Positions 43,168 through 53,615 of a stretch of 64,000 nucleotides of DNA are shown here, one piece after another. The DNA lies in contig KV918846.1 of NCBI GenBank assembly GCA_002049455.2, positions 1 through 64,000 of the forward strand, given 5' to 3'. The stretch's first letter is position 1. Every line of letters starts with the position of its first letter. Made by a program: the position numbers and the translations under genes. The notes under the pieces were generated by a model. That model searched no databases. It had not been told where the DNA came from and saw only the letters and a program-made list of their open reading frames with translations. Source of the stretch: Porphyra umbilicalis. Its lineage: Eukaryota > Rhodophyta > Bangiophyceae > Bangiales > Bangiaceae.

Positions 43168-45516
43168 ATGAAGCTCTCTGCCGCCGTCGCGGCCGCGTGC
43201 GTCGCGAGCGCGGCGTGGGCAACGACCACGACCGCACACCAGCTACCGACGCCGCATGGCCCCGTGATGACCGCCCGCGTTGTGTTGGTGGAGGACAAGG
43301 TCTTTGCCAAGCGCGGCGAGGCCGAGTGCGAGCTCGCTGCCATCGACCCCGAGGTGCCGCAGCCGCCGCTGCCGGCGACGGCCAAGCTCGCCAACGAGGA
43401 GGACCTCCTCATGGCGTCGGCCGTCATTGGCTCGGTCGCGTCGTGCGAGCTTGGCGAGGCCCCCGAGACGCCGTTGGCGGCGGGTGCCTCCGCCACCATC
43501 AAGGTCGAGGAGGGCGTGATCATGGCGTCCTACGGAGCCGAGATGTCGTGCGAGCTGGGCGTCGTTGAGGGCGAGCCGGCCCCGATGCAGCACCGCTACG
43601 CCCGCGTGATGGTGGAGGAGGGGATGTTGATGGCCAAGGCTGTCATCGTCGACCGCTTCTCGTGCGAGCTGGGCGAGGCCGACCCGGCGCTCAACGGCCC
43701 GCCGGTGTACGTGCCGCCGCCGGCGATGCCTCCTATGCAGCCGCCGTCGACGGGGCAGCCCATGCCGCAGCCCGTGCCGGTTCCGATGCCGGCTCCCGGT
43801 GTGATGCCCGCCCGCGTTGTGTTGGTGGAGGACAAGGTCTTTGCCAAGCGCGGCGAGGCCGAGTGCGAGCTCGCTGCCATCGACCCCGAGGTGCCGCAGC
43901 CGCCGCTGCCGGCGACGGCCAAGCTCGCCAACGAGGAGGACCTCCTCATGGCGTCGGCCGTCATTGGCTCGGTCGCGTCGTGCGAGCTTGGCGAGGCCCC
44001 CGAGACGCCGTTGGCGGCGGGTGCCTCCGCCACCATCAAGGTCGAGGAGGGCGTGATCATGGCGTCCTACGGAGCCGAGATGTCGTGCGAGCTGGGCGTC
44101 GTTGAGGGCGAGCCGGCCCCGATGCAGCACCGCTACGCCCGCGTGATGGTGGAGGAGGGGATGTTGATGGCCAAGGCTGTCATCGTCGACCGCTTCTCGT
44201 GCGAGCTGGGCGAGGCCGACCCGGCGCTCAACGGCCCGCCGGTGTACGTGCCGCCGCCGGCGATGCCTCCTATGCAGCCGCCGTCGACGGGGCAGCCCAT
44301 GCCGCAGCCCGTGCCGGTTCCGATGCCGGCTCCCGGTGTGATGCCCGCCCGCGTTGTGTTGGTGGAGGACAAGGTCTTTGCCAAGCGCGGCGAGGCCGAG
44401 TGCGAGCTCGCTGCCATCGACCCCGAGGTGCCGCAGCCGCCGCTGCCGGCGACGGCCAAGCTCGCCAACGAGGAGGACCTCCTCATGGCGTCGGCCGTCA
44501 TTGGCTCGGTCGCGTCGTGCGAGCTTGGCGAGGCCCCCGAGACGCCGTTGGCGGCGGGTGCCTCCGCCACCATCAAGGTCGAGGAGGGCGTGATCATGGC
44601 GTCCTACGGCGCCGAGATGTCGTGCGAGCTGGGCGTCGTTGAGGGCGAGCCAGCCCCGATGCAGCACCGCTACGCCCGCGTGATGGTGGAGGAGGGGATG
44701 TTGATGGCCAAGGCTGTCATCGTCGACCGCTTCTCGTGCGAGCTGGGCGAGGCCGACCCGGCGCTCAACGGCCCGCCGGTGTACGTGCCGCCGCCGGCGA
44801 TGCCTCCTATGCAGCCGCCGTCGACGGGGCAGCCCATGCCGCAGCCCGTGCCGGTTCCGATGCCGGCTCCCGGTGTGATGCCCGCCCGCGTTGTGTTGGT
44901 GGAGGACAAGGTCTTTGCCAAGCGCGGCGAGGCCGAGTGCGAGCTCGCTGCCATCGACCCCGAGGTGCCGCAGCCGCCGCTGCCGGCGACGGCCAAGCTC
45001 GCCAACGAGGAGGACCTCCTCATGGCGTCGGCCGTCATTGGCTCGGTCGCGTCGTGCGAGCTTGGCGAGGCCCCCGAGACGCCGTTGGCGGCGGGTGCCT
45101 CCGCCACCATCAAGGTCGAGGAGGGCGTGATCATGGCGTCCTACGGCGCCGAGATGTCGTGCGAGCTGGGCGTCGTTGAGGGCGAGCCAGCCCCGATGCA
45201 GCACCGCTACGCCCGCGTGATGGTGGAGGAGGGGATGTTGATGGCCAAGGCTGTCATCGTCGACCGCTTCTCGTGCGAGCTGGGCGAGGCCGACCCGGCG
45301 CTTAACCGCCCGGTGTATGTGCCTCCTCCAACCATGCCTGTGCCGCAGCAGCCGTCGCCGCCTCTCCAGCCTGCGCCGATTCCGCAGCAGGTGCCGACTC
45401 CACCGCCGATGCAGCCCCAGGTTCCTGGAGGACCCGCTGGTCCTTCTCCAAGCCAGCCGCTTCCGGTGCTGGCGCCATTCGCACCGCAGCCGGCGTTGCC
45501 GGCCGTGGTCGCCTAA
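43168..45516 (+). CDS. Secreted repeat protein with four near-identical 179-residue units
   Basis: The 782-residue single exon starts at the ATG at 43168 (context CCCACCATG). Residues 1-18 (MKLSAAVAAACVASAAWA) form a typical signal peptide, so the protein is probably secreted or in the cell wall. From about residue 36 come four head-to-tail units of 179 residues. Each unit holds four diverged sub-repeats of about 35 residues with the pattern A.V.VEE..LMA.A.I....CELG..(D/E)P and one Cys each (CELA in the first, CELG in the others). A Pro/Met/Val linker (PPVYVPPPAMPPMQPPSTG and on) follows units 1-3. The C-terminal about 70 residues are Pro-rich, like hydroxyproline-rich wall proteins. Thus 16 regularly spaced CEL(G/A) motifs. 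I know no such family. Structural, adhesive or metal-binding roles are only guesses. Confidence 0.88.
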   Translation: MKLSAAVAAACVASAAWATTTTAHQLPTPHGPVMTARVVLVEDKVFAKRGEAECELAAIDPEVPQPPLPATAKLANEEDLLMASAVIGSVASCELGEAPETPLAAGASATIKVEEGVIMASYGAEMSCELGVVEGEPAPMQHRYARVMVEEGMLMAKAVIVDRFSCELGEADPALNGPPVYVPPPAMPPMQPPSTGQPMPQPVPVPMPAPGVMPARVVLVEDKVFAKRGEAECELAAIDPEVPQPPLPATAKLANEEDLLMASAVIGSVASCELGEAPETPLAAGASATIKVEEGVIMASYGAEMSCELGVVEGEPAPMQHRYARVMVEEGMLMAKAVIVDRFSCELGEADPALNGPPVYVPPPAMPPMQPPSTGQPMPQPVPVPMPAPGVMPARVVLVEDKVFAKRGEAECELAAIDPEVPQPPLPATAKLANEEDLLMASAVIGSVASCELGEAPETPLAAGASATIKVEEGVIMASYGAEMSCELGVVEGEPAPMQHRYARVMVEEGMLMAKAVIVDRFSCELGEADPALNGPPVYVPPPAMPPMQPPSTGQPMPQPVPVPMPAPGVMPARVVLVEDKVFAKRGEAECELAAIDPEVPQPPLPATAKLANEEDLLMASAVIGSVASCELGEAPETPLAAGASATIKVEEGVIMASYGAEMSCELGVVEGEPAPMQHRYARVMVEEGMLMAKAVIVDRFSCELGEADPALNRPVYVPPPTMPVPQQPSPPLQPAPIPQQVPTPPPMQPQVPGGPAGPSPSQPLPVLAPFAPQPALPAVVA
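43273..45299 (+). repeat. Four tandem 537-bp units within the secreted-protein gene
   Basis: Units start GCCCGCGTTGTGTTGGTGGA at 43273, 43810, 44347 and 44884. The period is exactly 537 bp (179 codons), keeping frame. The last unit lacks the Pro-linker portion. By eye the units are almost identical: two synonymous sites (GGAGCC/GGCGCC and GAGCCGGCC/GAGCCAGCC) separate units 1-2 from units 3-4. Confidence 0.95.
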
Positions 45517-48148
45517 TAGGCGCGGTCGGATTGACGGGTTGCCGTCGTTGACCAAGGCCACGCCCGACGATGGGAGGGGGATGGGTCACCTGCCGTGGCG
45601 GTGTCGCGCAGCTGCATTCGTCGATGCGCATGCAAGACCGTGTCTGTTGAGTTCTTGAACACGGTGGCGGCGGGTGTTAAAGAGAATAAACGGGCATGTC
45701 AGTCTTCCACTTTTCTACCAGCAGCGTACTATGATCCATTCAGGCCGCGACCACGTCGGTCTTATCACACGCTTGCCTCCTACACACACGACACGCGCGT
45801 GACCATGATGTCCGCACGACGCGCTCTACCCCATGCGCAGAACCGCGCTCCTCGCACAGCGTGCTGTGGCTAGACTGGTGCGCGCACAGCACGCACCTGT
45901 ACCTCGTGGTAGAGTGCGACGCCACAACACCCAGCTGCTTGTGCGTGTCCTGCCCAGCCCTCGACGTCAGCTGGTGACGCCCGGTTGACCGGGCGGCCGT
46001 GCAAGAGGGGCAGTACAGCACAGAGTACGCGCGACCGCTCCGAGCAGGTGGGAGGGGGGGGCACCAGACGGGTGGTGTAATGCTCGCTCGCCATCCATGA
46101 AAACCAAGGGATGAGCAAAGGGTGTGTGCGCGGCTGGGCGTGCAGACGCCGACTCATCGGCAGGCATGGGGGCGTCGACCGCTCGAGCGCATGGGCCGTC
46201 GGGCGGCATGGACGGAGACGGGAGATGGCCAGCTGTCGCTCGTCACCGTGACGGCGGCTGTCCGAGGGCAATGACACACATGGCGCCGAGCACGGCGCTG
46301 GGACAAACACCCATGCTGCACCGCCTGCGTTGGCCCCACAATGTGGCACCTCCGCCCACTGCGACCAAGCTGTTCCATCTCCCACCCATGACCGCCGTCA
46401 CCCGCCCCACGTGCTACCACCGCGGTGTGGCGAGCGCCACGCAAGAAGTCCCGAACGCAGCCACAAGCTCAGACGCATCCGGCAAGCCAGTAGGGGGCAC
46501 ACAGACCGGCAGCGGTGGCGCAGCGCACCCGTAAGGAGGTGGCACCACTCACCCGATGGCGATCGGAGCCCCCAATAAGGCGGCAGAAGAGCGCGCTCGC
46601 CGACAGAGCCCCGTCACCAATCGAGCATTGTCGCCCAAACCTGACGGCGCAACGCCACCGCGTGAAAGGCCGAGACATCGACAAGAGAACTGCACACTAG
46701 AACCAAGAGCGGATGAATGCAAAATGTCAGCCAGCCCGACCGGCAAGTGTACCGTATCGGCCGTCGGAAGCCCGGCGTGGCGGACAGCCAATACAGCCCC
46801 TATAGTCGAGACCCGCAGCGTGGCGTCGCACGTACGATAGCGCTGAAGCGATCATGGGACAGAGCACCTTCTCACTTGAGACGCCTGGCGGCCGACAGCG
46901 CCACAAACCGGGGCGGTACAGCAGAGCGCCGCCGCTTGCCTCGCCACATCAGGGTCGCGCAGTTGTAGGTGTGGCAGGCGACTGTCACACAAACCCAGCG
47001 AATGGACAAGCGCAAAATGCATGCCAGCGCGAGAAGGCCGTCCCAGGTGGATGAGCCAACGACCCATTGGACGGGAAGACATGAGCGCCGGTAGGAAATG
47101 CACGCACGCACTAGCCGACGGTCTGTGGCTTGCGGCCACCGTACGATAGCAGTCACCACTCAGACACCGAGACCGCAACGAGAGCCCGCTTCGCGCATCA
47201 TCACGAGCGCACCCGCCGACACCTCCTTGAAGATGTTGGCGTTGAAGACGGCGACAAACAGCCTGTTGACCGGCGCGTCAAGCTTGGCGATGCCTCAAGC
47301 ACTGGCAATAGCGCGGCGGTCGGCATAGTGTGGACAAGGCCACGTCCTCGGCCACCGCCCGAATCGTCGGGCGCGCAAAATCGCAGCAACACAGACGTGG
47401 ACACGGACGCCGCCTACAGGGCGCCTGACATAGACAGAAAGGCCACTCGAGCCTTCATGGCTAGTACAGCCACTTCTTGAGTCGCCACGCGTCCGACAGG
47501 CAGCGTCCGGCTGCAGTCCAACCACCGCGAGTAGCTGCACGTGGCACGCCGGCGTTGGTGACAATGCGGCCGCAACAGGAAGAAGGATCATCAGGCAGAA
47601 AAGCCAACACATGCGCTGAGGGCTACCAGAGCCTCATGGTTGAACAGGAGAGAGGGAGGCGGGTAGGGAGCAGGGCGCCCTGCTCGGGCAGGGCGAGTGG
47701 GCGAGCTGCGCGGGAAGGCAGGGCGTTGTGCGATGCAGCGGTTCGGCTCACGGTACGGAGGGCAAAGAGGCTGGGAATTTTTTCTGTTTGGAGCAAGTAT
47801 GCTCACAGTGAGAAATTTAGATGCGGCCCACTTCTGTCCCATAGCTGGTGTCTTTTGGTGGGAGGCGGTTTGGTCGTCCCTTGGCCGGCACCTCAGCTTG
47901 TGTGGTTCAAACGGCGCCTTCCACGGCCCGAATGCAAGTGGACAAGGTCTACGCTGACCCCACGTTCAGCTTTTGGCGCATGTGGAATAGTAGAGCGCGT
48001 GCCGCCGCGAGCGTCTGCGACGTGTCCCGTGTGGGACCTTGTCGGCACGTCCATCTCTGAATCGAGCCTGGGTTTCCTTCCTCCCCCATTCTCCCGCCAT
48101 CAATCCCCCGCCTGCCGCGGCCCCACCACCTGCTCGTTCCTTGTTGCC
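45517..48148. other. Intergenic region upstream of the antiporter
   Basis: 2.6 kb without a supported gene. The open frame running into the antiporter from 47477 has no family match upstream of 48149 and is taken as non-coding. A C-rich leader with CCCGCC(A/T) elements (48075-48148) precedes the start. Confidence 0.45.
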
Positions 48149-49870
48149 ATGGACAGATTGCAGCTGGCCTTCCAACCGGCGCCCGCCATCGCTGTCGGCG
48201 GCGCTCGGTCGGCTTTTAATGGCGCTCGGCTGTCGCTCCGCCGCCGGTGCGGGGCAGCGACCCACCCGCCACCCCGGAGGTCCCGCCTGTTCCGCTGGGT
48301 GCCGACGGCGTCGGCCGACACCCAAGAAAAGTCCACGTCTGGGGACGCAGCCAACGAGACGTCGACAGCCGCTGCTAACGGCTCTGCCGATGCAGCAAAC
48401 ACCAATGGTGCGGCGTCAAACGGCGGAGGCGTCGTGCCGGCGTCCGCTGATGGAGAAGCCGCCGTAGACGCCGAGGTGGTCGAGGACAGCTCCACCACGG
48501 ACATCCTGCGATTGGCAGCTGTCGGGGGTGTGTGTTCAGTCATTGCGGCCATCCTTCAACACTCGTGGGTGGCTGACCACCGGGACCAAACGATGACGGC
48601 CATTTTTGTGCTCGGTTACGCAGGCATCATCCTGGAGGATTTGCTCGACTTCCACAAGACTGGCGTGGCGCTGTTGATGGGCGTCGGCATCTGGGTGACG
48701 CTCATGACCGCGTCCCCCGACCATGCACTGGTGGTAGAGGAGCTGTCCACGCAGGTATCGTCCATCTCGGAGATTCTGTTTTTCCTCATTGGCGCGTCGA
48801 CGATTGTGGAGATTGTAGATGCGCATCAGGGCTTCAAGATCGTCACCGACGCCATCACCAACAACAATCGGCGGGTGCTACTGTGGGCCATTGGCTTCAT
48901 CACCTTCTTCATGTCTTCGGTTCTCGACAACTTGACGTCCACCATCGTCATGGTGTCGCTGCTACGTAAGCTGATCGACGACCCTAAGGAGCGCTGGCTG
49001 TATGGCGCCGCGGTGGTGATTGCGGCCAATGCCGGTGGGGCGTGGACCCCCATCGGGGATGTGACGACGACCATGCTGTGGATCGGCGGCCAGGTTACAG
49101 CGGCGGCGACCATCAAGAGCCTCTTCATTCCATCTCTCGTGTCGCTGGTTGTCACCCTCGGCATCATGTCCCCCCCTCTCACGGGCGACGTGACTCGGCC
49201 CGTAGCCACGGGCAATGACGCGATGGCCCCCCGAGGCAAGCTTGTCTTTTGGACGGGCCTTGCCGCGCTGCTGTCTGTCCCCGTCTTCAAGGCCGTCACT
49301 GGTCTGCCCCCCTACCTCGGCATGCTATCTGGTCTGGGCGTCGTGTGGCTGGTAACGGACGTTATCCACGCTGGCGAGGAGGACCGTGAGGCGCTGCGTG
49401 GCTCCGCCGCCGTCAGCCGTATTGATACCAGCGGCGTACTCTTTTTCCTCGGTATCCTGTTGGCGGTTGCAGGGCTCGAGTCGGCAGGCATCCTCCGAGA
49501 GGTGGCCGTCTACCTTGACGCCCACATTTCGAGCCGTGAAGTCATCGCGGCGGTCATTGGGCTGGTGTCGGCTGTGGTCGACAACGTGCCGCTCGTGGCG
49601 GCAACGATGGGCATGTACAGCCTTGACACGGTCAAGCCCGACTCGCCGCTGTGGCAGCTCATTGCGTTTGCGGCGGGTACAGGAGGCTCCATGCTGATTA
49701 TCGGGTCGGCGGCGGGAGTGGCGCTCATGGGGTTGGAAAAGGTCGACTTCTTCTGGTACGTCAAGAAGGCGTCCTTGCCCGCATTTGCAGGCTTTGCAGC
49801 CGGTATTGCCAGCTACGCGGCTCTTGCGGCATTGCACGTACCAGCGATTGGGGCGGCAACGGGGATGTAG
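48149..49870 (+). CDS. nhaD: NhaD-type Na+/H+ antiporter, probably plastid envelope
   Basis: Exchanges Na+ (or Li+) for H+ across a membrane. Single exon, 573 residues; Arabidopsis NHD1 has a similar length. The ATG at 48149 (TTGCCATGG) opens a Ser/Arg/Ala-rich leader with few acidic residues, MDRLQLAFQPAPAIAVGGAR and RLSLRRRCGAATHPPPRRSR, like a transit peptide. An Asn/Ala-rich linker runs to about residue 110. The membrane domain, about residues 115-570, has 10-12 hydrophobic segments. Family motifs are FFMSSVLDNLTSTIVMVSLL (about 255-275), AANAGGAWTPIGDVTTTMLW (about 290-310) and SAVVDNVPLVAA (about 473-485). The two Asp-Asn pairs in half-helices are thought to form the ion site. Close to plant and bacterial NhaD, not to NHX/NHE exchangers. 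Plastid location is inferred from the leader. Confidence 0.95.
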   Translation: MDRLQLAFQPAPAIAVGGARSAFNGARLSLRRRCGAATHPPPRRSRLFRWVPTASADTQEKSTSGDAANETSTAAANGSADAANTNGAASNGGGVVPASADGEAAVDAEVVEDSSTTDILRLAAVGGVCSVIAAILQHSWVADHRDQTMTAIFVLGYAGIILEDLLDFHKTGVALLMGVGIWVTLMTASPDHALVVEELSTQVSSISEILFFLIGASTIVEIVDAHQGFKIVTDAITNNNRRVLLWAIGFITFFMSSVLDNLTSTIVMVSLLRKLIDDPKERWLYGAAVVIAANAGGAWTPIGDVTTTMLWIGGQVTAAATIKSLFIPSLVSLVVTLGIMSPPLTGDVTRPVATGNDAMAPRGKLVFWTGLAALLSVPVFKAVTGLPPYLGMLSGLGVVWLVTDVIHAGEEDREALRGSAAVSRIDTSGVLFFLGILLAVAGLESAGILREVAVYLDAHISSREVIAAVIGLVSAVVDNVPLVAATMGMYSLDTVKPDSPLWQLIAFAAGTGGSMLIIGSAAGVALMGLEKVDFFWYVKKASLPAFAGFAAGIASYAALAALHVPAIGAATGM

Positions 49871-52406
49871 GACCCCTGCTAGGTGTGAAAGGACGACTCG
49901 GCGATGGCAACGGTACACGGTCATTTCCTTTGGGGTTGTCTCGGCCCACCTACTACGGCTTCGCTCATGGTTCCTTTTCCGTACAGGTGCGGCTGTCTAG
50001 CTGTCTGTAGGGTGTCTATAAGTCCGTCTGTCGACCCGGATCTGTTTTCAGCAGTGCGCTTGTTGGATGCTTTTAAACAATGCCTTGAGCTGTGTCGCAG
50101 CACCGTCAAGCAACAATGTACAGTGCAGTCCCAGCCCAACGAGTCCCCCCGGAGACGAGGTCGTTTACACGACGAAGCGATCGGTCTGCATATCGCTACA
50201 CGACACACCAGCCAGAAAGTGAACATCTATACCCAAAAGAAACAAGGAAGTCGACAGGCACGCGAACACACAACGAACGAATACACAAGCAATAGTACGA
50301 GGAGCCCAGAAGCAACCGGGGGAAGATAACATCAGCGGTGTGTCAGACAACTGATCCGCATACGCAAACCTCCGTGGGAACACGCACACAAGCACCTCAT
50401 CAGACGGGTAAACGGCATGTTTTGAAAGACACTATCGCTCATGCGGTTCGGATAGCTTTCAAATCATCATCGAGGGCTGGGGCGGGGTCAAGGAGCCATC
50501 AACCTTGCACGGACGCCAGCTGTCCGTGGCGGCCAGCAACAAGGTGATCACAACCGAGAGAAGACAAAAAAGACATACCTTCTTCATGCACACGCTTGCG
50601 TCCGCAAAACTCACATGCGGCAGCAGTCACGGACTCGGTGGGCAGAGGGCGCCCATAAGCGGCGACCAACGGGCAAGCACCATGCCCGGCGGTGCAGTCG
50701 GCGGCGTAGGCGGAGGTGTCAACCCTTGACGCCTGGAATTGTTCAGATCCAAAGGCATTCAAATCTGGTCGGCCCCTAAATCCAAACTCACCCATCGGCT
50801 GACTTGCCGTGGACGACGCCGGGAGTCTAGAATTCGTATCTTTATCGCGGCTCTATCAGCCCTGCCTTGGCTGCCACCACGACCAGACTTTCAGACCAGC
50901 GGAACGAGCGCACACCCGAGGCAATGGAGGCATGCCGTGCATGCGGATGGGCTCCTGCGGGGTGACCTGCGCCACGGCATCCCACGCGACCGCCATTGTA
51001 TGATGTCGGCGGCGTCGCTCGGCTGGACTGCGCCGACGTCATTGCAACTACCACCGCTGCTCCAACACCTGCTGAGGCCTACCCAGTCACCTACGCACAG
51101 GTATGCTCGTTGTGCTTGCATGCTCGCCCCTGGAGTGCCTGCTGAGGTGTTGGCCATGATTAAAACTTGTATTTGCTACTCTTGAGGCGGCAGCTGCTAC
51201 GGCACTGCCGTTGCTGACGACTCACCAAGATCTATGAGCCCATCGCGTAGCGCCTGCGTATCCTTCCAACAATGGCTATTCTTTTCGTTGCTGCCGTCTG
51301 GCTGGACGACTGTGTTAAGTTGCCCATGCGATGCCTCTGTGCGTCCGCGCAATGCCATGTGTTGCATGCCAGTTTCTGACGTGGTGGACACGTTGTGCCT
51401 GGTGTTTCTTGCGTGATTTTGTTTGCTCCTTGTGGCTGCTGGGTGCAGGTGAGAGTGATGATACCTCTTGGCGCAGTACCAGTCGACGTCGTTGCTCGGC
51501 TTTGACCGTGAATAGCATTGTCTTCTCACGGTGTCGCCATGGTTCGCGTGGAAGCCTCGCACCCCGTCTCACATCGTGCCGTGTTGCTGCGGTCAATTCG
51601 TTCTCTTATCGACGGTTACGGGACAGAAGCCCACCGTGGGAAGCGATGCGATCGTTGCGGTTCGTTGCTGGCTGACGGCGCTCTCACTGCCTGTTGAGTG
51701 GTGTGTTCTACCCTCAGGTGGTGGGTGCAGCGAGCTGTTGGTATCATGGTGCCTTGGGGAGTCACCGTAGAAGAACTCCTGGCCTTATGTGTTAAAGCCG
51801 TTCTGGTCGTCAACAAAAATCGCAGAAACGCGTGTCCTCGCTAGTGACCGGCTGTCCATCTGTCGCTATGCGCGTCATGAGTCTCCTGCCATCATGTACA
51901 GGTGCCATGCGCACCTGGTACTGATGGACACGCCGATATAAACTGGTGACAGCGCACGGAAAGATGCCTGCACCGTGCTCTTCCCATCCTCCATGAGCAA
52001 GCAGCCAGGGCTCAACTGGGATAGCCATTCCCAGTCATACCATGAAAACAGCTAGCAAGCAGAAGTACCAGCGCCAGCACGCCATAACACCGAGGCGCAA
52101 AAAAATCAAGAGCCACGCCCTCTGTCGTTTTGTACAAGGGGTACAAGAACGCAACAAACGACAACGGCTCGACGAAACCACCCCACGATACCAAGAACAC
52201 TGCATCTGACACCCTCGACCCCCAAAGACCGCCCCATGATTGCTTCACAGATCATCCCACACCCCACAAGGAGCAGGAAAAAAACAGAAAAGATGGCACG
52301 AGTGCCACAAAAAGAAAAGGAGACGTGCATCGAGCCTCCCCTCTCCCAGCCTTCCCCCCCGCGCATCCACTGGCGCAACCAGTACCAACCCACCCACCAT
52401 GACGAC
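49871..52406. other. Intergenic region, no supported gene
   Basis: 2.5 kb of mixed composition between the antiporter and the convergent acidic-protein gene. Short open frames only; no tRNA, repeat or domain recognised. Confidence 0.45.
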
Positions 52407-53615
52407 TCATTTCTGAGGCAGAGTCGACAAGAGTAGCGCACGCACGAAGCGGCCGCGCTGCCGTTGGAGGGGCGTCACGGGCTTGACGGGCGGCTCGGCC
52501 GCGGCTGCTACGACTGGCTCCGCTTCGCTCTCCGCCAACAGCGCGGTCGCCCGCGCACCAGCGCGGTCGCCGCGGCGATCGTGGCGCCGCCGGCCGACGT
52601 CGGGCAGCCACCCGTCCGCGGCGGCTAGCTCCACGGCCGCCACCGCAGATGGGGACCCACTACGGCCAGTCGCCGCATACGGGTCGCCCGCCACCGCGGC
52701 CTTGCGCCGCCGCCGTTGCTGCCGCAGCGCCGCTGCCGCGACCGCCGCGGCCGCCTCGACACCGTCGAGCCCGCCTTCGGCCGCGGCTGTGACGCTAGCC
52801 CGCCCGCCAGCCCGCCCGCCCAGCCGCGTGGCGTAGTGGCAGAGCAGGTCATACATGGCGGCTTGCTCTTCAGCCATATGCGCGGCCTTCCACCCGTCCG
52901 CCACCACCGCATCGTCCTCGTCGGGGTGACCATAATAAGCGTCCGCACCGTACCCATCCTCTCCGTCATAGCAGTCATCGTCCTCCTCCCCGTACTCGTC
53001 CACAACATCCTCATCCTCCTCATCCGTGTACAGCCCGGGGTGGTGGTGATGGGCCTCCATCTCCGCCGCCTCGGCGCGCAGGTGAGCGCGGACGGCTAAC
53101 TCCGCATCCAGCTCCACGAGATAAGCCTCGTCTTCCTCATCGTCCCCAGAGAGATCCTCGCCATCGGGGTCGTTGGCCGCATTGCTATCGTCACCCGAGC
53201 GGTCATCATGGACTGCTTGCCCGGCCGTATCGCCACGCACGCGGCCGCCGCCGCTGCTCGCGCCGCCATCGCTGGCACCGCCATCGCTTCCGCCGCCGCC
53301 GCCGCCACGGCCACTGCCCCGGTGTTCGACGCGGTCGCTGTCGCTATCCCCATTCTCGCTGTTGGCATTGTTGCTAGCGCTGGCTCCGTCCAACTCCACG
53401 CCGCTGCCGCCATCGCTGTCTCCGACGCGCAACCGAGGCAAGTCCTTGGTCGGTGGCCCGCTGAGCACAGGGTCGTCCGTCGTTGCGCTCCCCGCCACGT
53501 CATGGCAACACACGTGCCATTGCTGCTCCCCGTCCGCGGGATGGTCCCAAACATCCGCCATGGCTGCGACACGGCGGCGGCGGCGGACCGCAATAGCTGC
53601 GGCGCCGTTCTCCAT
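52407..53615 (-). CDS. Acidic, low-complexity hypothetical protein (402 aa)
   Basis: The chosen start is the ATG at 53615 (context GCCATGG). The frame is open further upstream to 54359, but that part has mixed codon endings and no signal of coding. The N-terminus is MENGAAAIAVRRRRRVAAMA, possibly a nuclear localisation signal. A Ser/Gly/Asp-rich region follows, then two strongly acidic blocks (LSGDDEEDEAYLVELDAEL and YTDEEDEDVVDEYGEEDDD) around a HHHH segment. The second half is Ala-rich with basic clusters (LRQQRRRRKAAVAG and GRRRHDRRGDRAGARA). It ends RQRGRFVRALLLSTLPQK. A nuclear or chromatin-associated role would fit the composition but is inference; no domain recognised. Diverges from the Sey1-like gene. 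Confidence 0.65.
   Translation of the reverse strand: MENGAAAIAVRRRRRVAAMADVWDHPADGEQQWHVCCHDVAGSATTDDPVLSGPPTKDLPRLRVGDSDGGSGVELDGASASNNANSENGDSDSDRVEHRGSGRGGGGGGSDGGASDGGASSGGGRVRGDTAGQAVHDDRSGDDSNAANDPDGEDLSGDDEEDEAYLVELDAELAVRAHLRAEAAEMEAHHHHPGLYTDEEDEDVVDEYGEEDDDCYDGEDGYGADAYYGHPDEDDAVVADGWKAAHMAEEQAAMYDLLCHYATRLGGRAGGRASVTAAAEGGLDGVEAAAAVAAAALRQQRRRRKAAVAGDPYAATGRSGSPSAVAAVELAAADGWLPDVGRRRHDRRGDRAGARATALLAESEAEPVVAAAAEPPVKPVTPLQRQRGRFVRALLLSTLPQK

Noticed and set aside
43243-45561. 772-residue minus-strand frame with regular repeats
   Set aside because: Antisense shadow of the four-unit secreted protein; the repeats are inherited from the sense strand.
47477-48148. N-terminal extension of the antiporter frame
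   Set aside because: No family similarity and mixed codon endings; the ATG at 48149 opens a good organelle leader at the expected distance from the membrane domain.
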